In this document: one piece after another, positions 25,606 through 34,277 of the stretch | Position numbering within the stretch: the first letter of the stretch is position 1 | How the letters are laid out: each line of letters starts with the position of its first letter | DNA from: CAZQEZ01 sp964592475 | GTDB taxonomy: Bacteria > Bacteroidota > Bacteroidia > Cytophagales > Cyclobacteriaceae | Direction: 5' to 3' | Assembly: GCA_964592475.1 (NCBI GenBank) | Contig: CAZQEZ010000021.1 | Location: forward strand, 1-41,104 | DNA length: 41,104 nt | Notes under the pieces: generated by a model | The model's input: the letters and a program-made list of their open reading frames with translations, nothing else | Database searches by the model: none | Told to the model about the DNA's origin: nothing | Made by a program: the position numbers and the translations under genes

Positions 25606-27396
25606 ATGAAATACATTAGTTTTATCCTTTTAGGTTTTTTCTTTTGCAAAGGAGTTTATGCTAGTGATACTATTCGCTATCACGTTTCTTTTCCCAATGC
25701 AGTACACCATGAAGCTTCTATTGAATTAACATTAGCGTGGAAAAGTGAAAAACCTTTACTGTTAACCATGGCTCAAAGCAGCCCCGGAAGATACGCGGTA
25801 CATAATTTTGCTAAAAATATTTATAATCTGCTAGCCGAAGATGCCACGGGAAAAAAGTTGAATATTCAACGCTCCGATATAAACCGGTGGAAAATTAAAG
25901 ATGCCAGAGGAGAAGTTAAAATCAGCTACACGCTATGGGGAAATACCGCGGATGGCACTTATGCTGGCATAAATGGTAATCAAGCGATGCTCAATATTCC
26001 GGCTTCATTTATTTATGTATCTGGTTTAAAGGTAAGCCCTATCACAGTACAATACCATTTACCTGAAAACTGGCAGGTAGCTACTCAGATGCCCAAAATT
26101 GGAAACAGCTATTATGCACCAGATTTAAATTACTTTATGGATAGCCCTACATTGCTTGGTAAATTAGATGTAATCGAGTGGCAAGTTGATCAAGACGATA
26201 ATCCAATTAATTTTAGGTTTGCAATTCATCATCTTAACGACTCGGTTTATATAAATACTTATGTAGCGTGGATAAAAGCCATTGTATTGGAGCAAAGAAA
26301 AGTTTTTGGGGAATTTCCTGCTTTCGATTTTGGCACCTATACCTTTATTGCCAATTATGCCCCTTATGCTCGTGGTGATGGCATGGAGCACCGAAACTCT
26401 ACTATTTTGTCCAGTAATGGTTCAATTTTTTCTAATGGTAGAAGATTGATAAGCACTGTATCACATGAGTTTTTTCATGCCTGGAATGTAGAAAGATTAA
26501 GACCTGCTTCATTACAGCCTTTTTTTTATGATAAAGCCAACATGAGTTCAGCATTGTGGTTTGGTGAAGGGTTTACTTCTTACTATACTGACTTAATCCT
26601 CTGCCGCGCTGGCATAATTGATCCTGAAAAATATTTATCAGAAATATCATATATAATCAATACTGTGTTAACTTCTGCCGGACCTCATTTTCATTCGCCT
26701 GTGGCCATGAGTCAAATGGCTCCGTTTGTTGATGCTGCTGCCCATAGCGATGCCACCTGCTTTTATAATACCTATACCAGTTATTATACATACGGTGCAG
26801 CTATTGCCCTTGCGCTAGATTTACAATTAAGGGAGCAGTTTGAGGTAAGCTTAGATGATTATATGCGTTCGCTCTGGGTTAACTTTGGCAAAAATGAAAT
26901 CCCTTATGCCATCAGTGATTTGCAAAATACTTTAGCTGGGATCAGTAACCGAAAATTTGCTGATGAATTTTTTAAAAATCATATTTTTGACAGTACAATA
27001 CCTGATTTTGAAATGCTCCTGGCTTCCATGGGTATTAACGTGAAGCCAGCTTTTGGCCCGCAATTATTTTTATCGGAACGTCGGTTAAATATAGGAAGTG
27101 ATGGCATATATGTTCAGCATTATCCTGAAGTACATTCTCCTTTGTATAAAGCGGGAATTGATCAAGGTGATTTGATAACCAAGTTAAATAATGAAAAAAT
27201 ACTTGATCACCACCAAATTGAAGCGATGCTTATTTCTCTGACAGAAGGTGATTCTATATCTATTACTTATCAACAATTAGGCAAAATTAAAGAAGGGTTT
27301 ATCAAACCGGCAGCCAGAAAAAATATAACACTTACCTTCTCACCGGATGATGCCGAAAATCAAGAAAATTTAAACAATTGGTTATCAGATAATTGA
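25606..27396 (+). CDS. M61-family metallopeptidase with PDZ domain
   Basis: The 596-residue protein starts with a signal peptide (MKYISFILLGFFFCKGVYA). The zinc motif is H287-E-F-F-H291 in VSHEFFHAWNVERLRP, with the third ligand E321 in LWFGEGFTSYYTDL, the M61 (glycyl aminopeptidase-like) arrangement. The N-terminal third is a beta-rich domain (YHVSFPNAVHHEASIELTL) and residues about 490-575 form a PDZ domain (GIYVQHYPEVHSPLYKAGIDQGDLITKLNN). It is likely periplasmic or outer-membrane-associated. The 3' end overlaps the convergent nadB gene by 12 bases with no terminator in between. Confidence 0.93.
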   Translation: MKYISFILLGFFFCKGVYASDTIRYHVSFPNAVHHEASIELTLAWKSEKPLLLTMAQSSPGRYAVHNFAKNIYNLLAEDATGKKLNIQRSDINRWKIKDARGEVKISYTLWGNTADGTYAGINGNQAMLNIPASFIYVSGLKVSPITVQYHLPENWQVATQMPKIGNSYYAPDLNYFMDSPTLLGKLDVIEWQVDQDDNPINFRFAIHHLNDSVYINTYVAWIKAIVLEQRKVFGEFPAFDFGTYTFIANYAPYARGDGMEHRNSTILSSNGSIFSNGRRLISTVSHEFFHAWNVERLRPASLQPFFYDKANMSSALWFGEGFTSYYTDLILCRAGIIDPEKYLSEISYIINTVLTSAGPHFHSPVAMSQMAPFVDAAAHSDATCFYNTYTSYYTYGAAIALALDLQLREQFEVSLDDYMRSLWVNFGKNEIPYAISDLQNTLAGISNRKFADEFFKNHIFDSTIPDFEMLLASMGINVKPAFGPQLFLSERRLNIGSDGIYVQHYPEVHSPLYKAGIDQGDLITKLNNEKILDHHQIEAMLISLTEGDSISITYQQLGKIKEGFIKPAARKNITLTFSPDDAENQENLNNWLSDN

Positions 27397-28974
27397 ATCT
27401 TTCAAATGCTTGTCTGATGGGCGAGGAAAATCACTCATAAAGTGTAATCCCCTACTCTCTTTTCGTCTTATAGCAGAAGATATAATTAAGTAGGCAATGG
27501 CTGTTAAATTTCGCAGCGCAATAAGCTGAGGAAAAAGCTTCGTTCTTTTATAATAATCCTCAATTTCCCTATACAAGAACTCGATCCTGCTAAATGCTCT
27601 GTGCAAATGATTTTGTGAGCGTACTATGCCTACATAGTCCCACATAATTGTCTGTAATTCTTTTATATTATGTTTTATCAAAACCCATTCTTCCTCGTTA
27701 GCTAAACCTTGGTCATACCATTCCGGAATATTTACATGATTGTATTGATTTTTAGATTTGCTGGTAAGCTTTGTAGCGGCTCGATGGCTGAACACCAAGG
27801 CTTCGAGTAAGCTATTGCTTGCCAACCGATTAGCTCCATGCACTCCAGTATGAGCTGATTCGCCACTGGCATATAGGTTTTTCATAGAAGTTTGCCCATC
27901 TAAATCTGTCATTACTCCACCGCAAACGTAATGAGCAGCAGGCACTACCGGTATTTGTTCCTTCGTAATATCCAAATTTAGATTTTTAATACAATGATGA
28001 TAGATGCCAGGGAAACGATTTTTCAATTCTTTTGCCTCCAAATGGGTTACGTCTAAAAACACGCAATCGTCACCATCCTTTTTCATTTCAGTATCGATGG
28101 CTCTGGCCACAATATCACGAGGGGCTAGTTCTTCTCTTTTATCGTATTGATGCATAAAGGTTTTACCTTTAGCATTACGCAAAACAGCACCAAATCCTCT
28201 CATTGCTTCGGTAATTAAAAATGTTTTGTTTCCAGGGTTGTAAAGCGAAGTAGGATGAAACTGGATAAACTCCATATTTGCAATACGTGCGCCTGCACGA
28301 TAAGCCATGGAAACGCCGTCACCGGTCGCGATTTTAGGATTAGTAGAGTGTAAATAAACGTGGGAGGCTCCACCAGTGGCAAGCAAAGTATTTCCTGCTT
28401 GATAAGTTCTTACTTTCTTTTCATTTTTATCAAATACATAGGCTCCAAAACATATATTAAAATCAGCTCTTAAATTGCCCAATACATGGTGCTCGGTAAT
28501 TAGATCTATTGCCTGATGATTTTCATAAATATTAATATTCGGATGATTTTTTACTCGCTGAATTAAAGTTTTTTCAACTTCAGCTCCAGTCATATCTTTG
28601 GCATGAAAAATACGGTTTCGGGAATGACCTCCCTCTTTGGCCAGGTCATATTGTTTTTCTTCATTTTTACTAAATTGAACACCCCATTCAATTAGTTCTT
28701 TAATTCTATCCGGCCCCTCTTTTACCAATACATTAACAGCATCGTCATGACATAATCCTGCACCAGCAATAAAAGTATCCTGCTTATGTAATTCAAGGTT
28801 ATCATCGTCTCCAAATACCGCGGCAATACCTCCTTGAGCATAATTGGTATTACTTTCCTTTACCTTTTTCTTGGTAATGATGTTTACAGTACCTCGTTGG
28901 GCAACCTTAAGGGCAAATGTAAGACCCGCCAGCCCACTACCTATTACTAAATAATCTGATTTGATTGGTTTCAT
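27385..28974 (-). CDS. nadB: L-aspartate oxidase
   Basis: The 529-residue flavoprotein has the FAD-binding GSGLAGLTFAL at residues 12-22, and the active-site regions NYAQGGIAAVFGDDDNLELH and EFIQFHPTSLYNPGNKTFLITEAMRG. HGANRLASNSLLEALVFSHRAA is characteristic of the fumarate reductase/aspartate oxidase family. The C-terminal helical domain (WDYVGIVRSQNHLHRA) supports NadB over a fumarate reductase subunit, and no iron-sulphur partner is adjacent. It makes iminoaspartate, the first step of de novo NAD synthesis; nadA and nadC are not in the window. A structured minus-strand element (29105-29291) lies upstream and could be a leader. Confidence 0.95.
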   Translation of the reverse strand: MKPIKSDYLVIGSGLAGLTFALKVAQRGTVNIITKKKVKESNTNYAQGGIAAVFGDDDNLELHKQDTFIAGAGLCHDDAVNVLVKEGPDRIKELIEWGVQFSKNEEKQYDLAKEGGHSRNRIFHAKDMTGAEVEKTLIQRVKNHPNINIYENHQAIDLITEHHVLGNLRADFNICFGAYVFDKNEKKVRTYQAGNTLLATGGASHVYLHSTNPKIATGDGVSMAYRAGARIANMEFIQFHPTSLYNPGNKTFLITEAMRGFGAVLRNAKGKTFMHQYDKREELAPRDIVARAIDTEMKKDGDDCVFLDVTHLEAKELKNRFPGIYHHCIKNLNLDITKEQIPVVPAAHYVCGGVMTDLDGQTSMKNLYASGESAHTGVHGANRLASNSLLEALVFSHRAATKLTSKSKNQYNHVNIPEWYDQGLANEEEWVLIKHNIKELQTIMWDYVGIVRSQNHLHRAFSRIEFLYREIEDYYKRTKLFPQLIALRNLTAIAYLIISSAIRRKESRGLHFMSDFPRPSDKHLKDSII

Positions 28975-29472
28975 TCTCCTGCTTGATTCATCGTATGCGA
29001 TTTTCCAACTATATAAAGTTAATGTAGCTTAAATTGTTGAGGTGTAAAATTATTTAAAATTTGTGCAAAATAAGCAATATCGGATATTATAATTAGCAGG
29101 ACATAAAAAAAGCGAAGAACTCCAAAACACCCTAAACCTAACTAAGCAGTTAATTAAAATTGGAGACTTCGCTTTGACTATAAACAACCACAAATATATT
29201 AGAACAATCAAATCAATTTAAAATATACAGGAGCAAACGATACGCACTCTTAAACCAGCAAAAAGATATGCATACGTCGCTCCTGCATGCAAATATTTAA
29301 TCAAAGCATTTGCCAACTTCCACATACTGCTGACTATCAATTGGTTAGGAAATAACAAAAGCTACTTTTATTCCCAATATGGGAAAAAGACTTCATATTG
29401 AGAGATTGACATCATAATAATATGGCAATTTATCTGTTAGTAAGAATAGCTGAACAGGAAATTTATTGAATT
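28975..29472. other. Intergenic region with two strong hairpins upstream of nadB
   Basis: This 498-base spacer separates nadB from the divergent secreted-protein gene. It contains two hairpins read from the minus strand (29228-29285 and 29109-29175), the second followed by a T-run, plus a perfect TAnnTTTG box between them. No ORF is supported. The remaining DNA is AT-rich. Confidence 0.7.
29105..29291 (-). ncRNA. Candidate small RNA or nadB leader with intrinsic terminator
   Basis: Read on the minus strand, a first hairpin joins CAGGAGC (29285-29279) to GCTCCTG (29234-29228) with extended imperfect pairing through GTATGCA/TGCGTA. A second hairpin joins AAAGCGAAG..CTCCAA (29175-29160) to TTGGAG..CTTCGCTTT (29125-29109) and ends in seven T, a textbook terminator. 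An inner TAACT/AGTTA stem lies in its loop. A TATATTTG box (29198-29191) between the hairpins fits the -7 consensus, and AATATTTG (29297-29290) lies just before the first hairpin. The transcript could be about 80 or about 185 bases. It ends some 130 bases before nadB. I match it to no known RNA family. Confidence 0.5.
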
Positions 29473-29874
29473 ATGAAGAAATTTGTTTTTTTTATTGGAT
29501 GCGTATTATTTAGCCTGGCAAGTATGGCTCAGGAAAAAGAAAAAAATCAATATCCGAATTCCAGAAACCCCTATGGAAAGGTTGAGAACATAAACAAAAC
29601 TGCTAAAAAAGAAAAAAAAGGAATGTTTTCCTGGATCGGAAATTTATTTTCTAAAAACGAGAAGCAAAAAAACAAAAGACTTAATTATGACGAAAGATTA
29701 AGAAAGGAATGGGAGCAGCGCATGGAGGCAAATGCTAAAAGGTACCAAAAGATAGCCAAAGAAATGAAAAAGCCTCAATACTCTGACCCTACCTATTTTG
29801 GCCATAAGCGCAAACCCAAAAAAAGGCCTCCTGGCAAGAAGAAATATTGTGATGTGTGCGGCATCGTGCATTAA
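29473..29874 (+). CDS. Basic exported protein of unknown function with a C-terminal CxxC
   Basis: The 133-residue protein has a clear signal peptide (MKKFVFFIGCVLFSLASMAQ). The mature part is very rich in lysine and arginine (KKEKKGMFSWIGNLFSKNEKQKNKR, RKEWEQRMEANAKRYQKIAKEMKK). It ends with a proline/lysine stretch and a final KKYCDVCGIVH, a Cys-x-x-Cys pair close to the C-terminus. The pattern of a basic, charged exported protein with a terminal cysteine pair recurs in Cytophagales-like genomes, as I recall, without known function. The cysteines could bind metal or form a disulfide. Confidence 0.72.
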   Translation: MKKFVFFIGCVLFSLASMAQEKEKNQYPNSRNPYGKVENINKTAKKEKKGMFSWIGNLFSKNEKQKNKRLNYDERLRKEWEQRMEANAKRYQKIAKEMKKPQYSDPTYFGHKRKPKKRPPGKKKYCDVCGIVH

Positions 29875-29939
29875 AACGATTCATGACGTAGAAACGGTTG
29901 TTAATCTCTATTTGTAACTTAGCATAAATAATAATTGTA

Positions 29940-30428
29940 ATGAAATATCTTTACCTGGTAAGACATGCCAAATCAAGTTGGGAATATAATCTTGATGACT
30001 TCGATCGTCCTTTGAATCAAAGAGGCCAATTTGATGCTCCTTTGATGGGAAAAAAACTTGCCAGCAAAAGCATTAAACCTGATATAATTATATCCAGTCC
30101 TGCAAGCAGAGCCATCAAAACGGCAACAATTATTGCAGAACATATACAATATAAAAAACCAATTGGTACTTTGCGTGAATTGTATCATGCCAGCGCAACC
30201 AACTTACTGCAACTTATAAAAAAAACTGACCAGCAATACCAATCAATAATGCTTTTTGGCCATAATCCCGGGCTCACTACTTTGGCCAATCAACTAGCTG
30301 CAGATCAAGTAGATAACATTCCAACCTGTGGCATATATGCAGTAGGTTTTGATAATAAAGATTGGGAAACAATTGGACTTAAAAAAGGAAAGCTACTATT
30401 TTATGATTATCCTAAAAACCATAAATAG
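29940..30428 (+). CDS. sixA: SixA-like histidine phosphatase
   Basis: The 162-residue protein belongs to the short branch of the histidine phosphatase superfamily. The catalytic motif is R8-H9-A-K in YLVRHAKSSW. Conserved partners are the SPASRAIKTA arginine segment and the second histidine in MLFGHNPGLTTLANQL. Length and the RHAKSSW start match SixA/phosphohistidine phosphatase proteins. The substrate in Bacteroidota is not established, and the symbol is by family resemblance. It follows the basic exported protein by 65 bases on the same strand and converges on the 502-residue gene, ending 27 bases from it. Confidence 0.85.
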   Translation: MKYLYLVRHAKSSWEYNLDDFDRPLNQRGQFDAPLMGKKLASKSIKPDIIISSPASRAIKTATIIAEHIQYKKPIGTLRELYHASATNLLQLIKKTDQQYQSIMLFGHNPGLTTLANQLAADQVDNIPTCGIYAVGFDNKDWETIGLKKGKLLFYDYPKNHK

Positions 30429-30455
30429 TAGCCAATATTTCGATTAAATCATGTA

Positions 30456-31964
30456 TTACAATTCCGCCTTCACTTCATTTATTTTCAGGTATTTGATAGT
30501 GATATCCCATAGCTGCTCATAAGGAAGCACTTCCAATTCATTGTAAATATCTCCTGGCGTATCAATATCTTTAAGTTTAGTGGACAAATATTTGGTCTTT
30601 ATTTTTATGGATTTGATATCCAAACCGCATTTCACTATAGTATTTAATAACTTATAAAATGCTTTAGTTCGCTTACTAAAGCAGTCAACACAAAACTTAT
30701 TAACATATTTCCCGAGTTCATCGACGGGTTTCTTTAAATATCCAACCTTGTCTTCTTTAAGATAATTCAAAAATTGCAAGATTAGAATAGCGGCATTATA
30801 CCCGGCATAATCCTTTATAAACACAGGTATTTCCATAAAATATTTTTCATAATTGTAGTTTTTAAGCAGCAAATCATCTGGTGACAAAAAGTACAAATAC
30901 CCTCGATAAATATTCCATTTTTCTTTTTCCTTATTAGATAATTTATCATAAAAAGAATTGAAAATAACCTTACTGATAACGCTTGAAGCTGTATCATAAG
31001 CTTTGGTGTGCATCGCCAATAAAAAATATATTTCCATAAAAGAAAACCAGGTATGAGACGCTTTAGAAAAATCATTGCTAAACTTTTCGGCGTATTTCAT
31101 GCCGTTGGTATAGTCTTTAGATTTCATGTGCGCATATATTTTCATATATTTATTGTAGCGCTCATCAAATCGCCTGGCATTAATTTTACCTGCTTCAAAT
31201 TGCTTATCAACCTCTTCTGTAAGCATGATCATCTGATCAAAATCTCCATTTAACTGGTAGTAAAGCATTTCCAGTTTATAAAGATTTTCAAAAATATCAT
31301 ACGTTTTGTACTTTTCGTAAGTCTTTTTTAATTGAGCTATTGCATGCTCTACATTATCAATGTTTTTTTTACGAGAATGACCAGATTTACTTAACAAAAT
31401 TTTATAATAATAGAAGGTTTCTTTAGCTTTATCTTCGATGTTATACAATTCTTTTAATTGTGCTATTTCTTCATTGGTTTTCTTAAAGTGAATTGGACGG
31501 CAATTTTCCGTGTGAATACGCCTAAGCATTTCTAAGGATGACAATTTCATAAAGGTAAGCTCTGACTCATCAGCGGTATAACAAGCTTTATTCAAGAGCT
31601 TCTCTGAAACTTCATATTCCCCCTCATTAATCAAGACTTTTGAAAAATGCAGCAGCCGCAAACACTCCTCTTCTTGTTTATGGGTATTGGGGATTCTTTC
31701 ATCATCGTAATCAAGAAAAAATAAATGATTGAGCAATTTTTGTTTGACTCTCGATTTAAGCATCTTGTAACGATGATCAGGCACATCAGCACCATAAATT
31801 CCCAAAGATGCATCATTATCAGTCACAAAATCTCCGGATTGCGTCTGGAGATAAAGCTCCATCTCTTTACCTATTGCTTCTACATCCTTGTTGAAAAACA
31901 AAAGTGGAATATTCTTTTGTCCACGCTTAGTTACTACATTAACCAGTTTTTTAAAATCTTTCAT
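30456..31964 (-). CDS. Unrecognised 502-residue helical protein
   Basis: I do not recognise this protein. It has no signal peptide or transmembrane segment. It starts MKDFKKLVNVVTKRGQKNIP and is rich in lysine, glutamate, leucine and tyrosine, with mostly helical pattern. Stretches such as YEVSEKLLNKACYTADESELTFMKLSSLEMLRRI and AKETFYYYKILLSKSGHSRKKNIDNVEHAIAQLKKTYEKY look like TPR-type helix pairs, so a repeat scaffold is likely. The N-terminal 100 residues (KDVEAIGKEMELYLQTQ, YGADVPDHRYKMLKSRVKQKLLNHLFFLDYDDE) may be a separate domain. It is monocistronic, preceded by the long spacer at 31965-32656. Confidence 0.75.
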   Translation of the reverse strand: MKDFKKLVNVVTKRGQKNIPLLFFNKDVEAIGKEMELYLQTQSGDFVTDNDASLGIYGADVPDHRYKMLKSRVKQKLLNHLFFLDYDDERIPNTHKQEEECLRLLHFSKVLINEGEYEVSEKLLNKACYTADESELTFMKLSSLEMLRRIHTENCRPIHFKKTNEEIAQLKELYNIEDKAKETFYYYKILLSKSGHSRKKNIDNVEHAIAQLKKTYEKYKTYDIFENLYKLEMLYYQLNGDFDQMIMLTEEVDKQFEAGKINARRFDERYNKYMKIYAHMKSKDYTNGMKYAEKFSNDFSKASHTWFSFMEIYFLLAMHTKAYDTASSVISKVIFNSFYDKLSNKEKEKWNIYRGYLYFLSPDDLLLKNYNYEKYFMEIPVFIKDYAGYNAAILILQFLNYLKEDKVGYLKKPVDELGKYVNKFCVDCFSKRTKAFYKLLNTIVKCGLDIKSIKIKTKYLSTKLKDIDTPGDIYNELEVLPYEQLWDITIKYLKINEVKAEL

Positions 31965-32468
31965 AAAACATTCTCCATTCTGTTATAGATAAGCCTATAT
32001 TTTGTAAATATTAACATAAGGTTTTATTTATTTTCGAGAATGCTGGTTTAATTAAATTTTATACTTCTCTATTATTTATTTTGTCCAAGTAATATCAAAC
32101 ATGCATTGAAATCTTCTATCTACCATCTCACGATTTAGGTAAATGCATTAAGTTGATTTATTCAATTATGCTGCAAATATTATATTTTAAATTATGGTTT
32201 GTTCGATTAGGATTTAAATAATGCACTTTAACTACTACAAAAGTCATATACCTCTAATTCTAATCACATGAAAACAATGTTATCAACGCTTGTTAATTTA
32301 GAAATACATGTATTATTTATGGATTTTTTAAAGGCCATACGAAATTAGATGTTTAAACACATATATGCAAAATAATCCTAATAAAAATAAAGTTTAAATT
32401 TGTTATTTTTATCTTATAATTTAAATTATTTAAATTTTGCTCAAAAAAATATCAAATAATCCTAAGAA

Positions 32469-32492
32469 AAAATCCCCCTATGAGGGGATTTT
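32469..32492. terminator. Terminator-like hairpin in a long spacer
   Basis: Arms aatcccc (32471-32477) and ggggatt (32484-32490) are flanked by six A on the left, which are six T for a minus-strand transcript, and by four T on the right. No annotated gene feeds into it from either side within 170 bases, so it may end an unrecognised transcript. Confidence 0.55.
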
Positions 32493-32589
32493 GAAAAAAA
32501 CAACTAATCGCTTTTTACTGGTGGAAGTAATCATGTAATAAATAGCTTAATACTACATTTTAATATTAATCATAAAGCCGTAGATTTAT

Positions 32590-32627
32590 AAAAAATTTTG
32601 TTTGGCGACAGCCAACAACAAATTTTT
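32590..32627 (+). promoter_or_regulatory. Hairpin in the leader of the sigma factor gene
   Basis: The arms aaaaattttgtttggc and gccaacaacaaattttt pair around a gaca loop with one bulge and end in a short T-run 30 bases before the sigma factor ATG. It could act as an attenuator or as a terminator for transcripts coming from upstream. A promoter between it and the ATG is not obvious. Confidence 0.45.
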
Positions 32628-32656
32628 ACATTGACAGGTTACATTTAAACTAATTC

Positions 32657-33208
32657 TTGTATATAAGTATGAGTGACAAGGAAGTTTTAGCCCAAATACA
32701 TAAGGGAGACGAAAAAGCACTGGATTATCTTTATAAAAAATACTATCGTATGATGGTAAATCTTGTGATGAAAAACAGTGGCAGTGAGCAGGAAGCCAAA
32801 GATGTTTATCAAGATGCCCTCGTGGTCTTCTGGCAAAAAGTATCAAGTGGAAACCTGGTTTTAACTTCCAAAATAAGTACTTATATATATAGTGTCTGCC
32901 TCAATTTATGGCGAAAAGAGTTGGATAGAAAGAGTAGATTGGTTAATGAGGAAAAGGATGGCACGGAATATATTGAAGATGATAAAGCCGAAAGAATAAA
33001 AATAGTACAGGAGTGTGTAGATGAGTTAGGTGATGGGTGTAAAAAAATACTTCAGTATTACTATTTCGATGGTATGTCAATGAGTGAAATAGCAGAAAAG
33101 CTTGGTTACGCCAATACTGATACGGCCAAAACCAAAAAATATAAATGTAAAAAGAAGCTTGATTTACTAATTAAATCAAAGTACAAAGCAAGTGATTTTC
33201 TAGATTAA
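32657..33208 (+). CDS. ECF-type RNA polymerase sigma factor
   Basis: The 183-residue protein has region 2 at about residues 10-85 (LYKKYYRMMVNLVMKNSGSEQEAKDVYQDALVVFWQKV, then STYIYSVCLNLWRKELDRK) and region 4 at about 115-165 (CVDELGDGCKKILQYYYFDGMSMSEIAEKLGYANTDTAKTKKYKCKKKLDLL), with no region 3. This is the extracytoplasmic-function sigma-70 layout. The next gene starts 5 bases after its stop and encodes a membrane protein that is probably its anti-sigma factor. The regulated genes are not identifiable from the window. Confidence 0.93.
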   Translation: MYISMSDKEVLAQIHKGDEKALDYLYKKYYRMMVNLVMKNSGSEQEAKDVYQDALVVFWQKVSSGNLVLTSKISTYIYSVCLNLWRKELDRKSRLVNEEKDGTEYIEDDKAERIKIVQECVDELGDGCKKILQYYYFDGMSMSEIAEKLGYANTDTAKTKKYKCKKKLDLLIKSKYKASDFLD

Positions 33209-33213
33209 CAAGT

Positions 33214-34098
33214 ATGGCAAATTACAAACAAATTCAGAATCTTTTAGACAAATACTTCCGCGGTGGAATGGAGCCTACAGAACAGGCTGAGTTTGAAATT
33301 CAACTTCATAATGATCCTTTGATGCAGGGTGAATTTGAATTGCAAAAAGATATCGTGGAAGCTATTAAGGATTCTAGGCGAAAAGATATTAAAGGTAGGT
33401 TAGACCAGATAAAAGTAGGTGGTGCTCAACCGTTTAGCTTCATGAATGTAGCTGCATCTGTAACTTTAGCTACTGTTATCTCGGTGGGATCTTATCTCTA
33501 TTTTGAAGATAAATTAGAAAGCGAAAGTGCTAAATTTGATTTAACTTCATACGTTGAATTAGCTGAGAAAATAGAAAATGATTTACCAGCTATGCCTGAG
33601 GCACTAGTAAAAAGGGAAGCTATAGCGCAACAAATAGTTAAAGATCAAACGCCTCAAGTAGCAAAAGAGCAGTCAACAGTTTCAACAGTTGAAGAAGTTA
33701 CACCTGCAAATATCGATCCTCCTCAAATATTCATTCCTGCGGCCCCTGATGAACTGGGAGAAGTAAAGGAACTAGAGGTTGAGGATGATTTAGTTAATAA
33801 TACCAAGGGTTTTGATAATGTAAAAAATAATGAAGTGCCTTCTTTTGAAATTGAAAATGTAGCAAAAGCAGAAATGTTTCATTATCAATTTTATGATGGT
33901 AAATTATATTTGTATGGCAATTTCGATGGCGCTCCATACAATATTATAGAATTTAAGGCTGATAATAAGAGAAAAGTCTTTTTAAATTATAATGATGCTT
34001 ACTACCTTTTAAACCTGAAACAGAAAGAAACAGCACCTCTCACTGACATCAAAGATCAAACTTTAATAAAAGAGTTAGAAATGTTAAACGAAGAGTAG
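33214..34098 (+). CDS. Probable membrane anti-sigma factor
   Basis: The 294-residue protein begins with a cytoplasmic helical region (QIQNLLDKYFRGGMEPTEQAEFEIQLHNDPLMQGEFELQKDIVEAI), typical of the start of Bacteroidota anti-sigma-like proteins. One transmembrane helix follows at about residues 75-93 (FMNVAASVTLATVISVGSYLYF). The periplasmic part contains a low-complexity acidic/proline linker and a C-terminal domain with FHYQFYDGKLYLYGNFDGAPYNIIEF. The position 5 bases behind an ECF sigma gene supports the role. I see no zinc-binding HxxxCxxC motif, so the family call is by layout only. Confidence 0.72.
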   Translation: MANYKQIQNLLDKYFRGGMEPTEQAEFEIQLHNDPLMQGEFELQKDIVEAIKDSRRKDIKGRLDQIKVGGAQPFSFMNVAASVTLATVISVGSYLYFEDKLESESAKFDLTSYVELAEKIENDLPAMPEALVKREAIAQQIVKDQTPQVAKEQSTVSTVEEVTPANIDPPQIFIPAAPDELGEVKELEVEDDLVNNTKGFDNVKNNEVPSFEIENVAKAEMFHYQFYDGKLYLYGNFDGAPYNIIEFKADNKRKVFLNYNDAYYLLNLKQKETAPLTDIKDQTLIKELEMLNEE

Positions 34099-34120
34099 GT
34101 AAAATACCTACTCTTTTTTT
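34092..34120 (+). terminator. Terminator of the sigma/anti-sigma operon
   Basis: The 10-base arms agagtaggta and tacctactct enclose a 3-base loop and are followed by T-rich sequence. The TAG stop codon of the anti-sigma-like gene lies inside the left arm. Confidence 0.9.
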
Positions 34121-34277
34121 ATTTCCCTCCGCTTAACAATAATTAACTATTTTTCCATTTATTTCTCCAGTATTTCTCGCAATTTCGCATTAATTAAACT
34201 ACAGGAATTTGAATATGCTGTGGATTAATTGAAATTATTCATAATTTTGACATCTAATTACCATTTTATAATAAAAA

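Larger units (their letters stand above)
31965..32656. other. 692-base AT-rich intergenic region
   Basis: No coding frame is convincing. It holds a hairpin with T-run at 32469-32492, a second hairpin directly before the sigma factor gene (32590-32627), and an 11-base direct repeat aaataatccta (32370-32380 and 32454-32464). Such a long spacer between two divergent genes would suit regulatory input for the sigma factor operon or an unannotated small RNA. I see nothing more specific. Confidence 0.55.
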
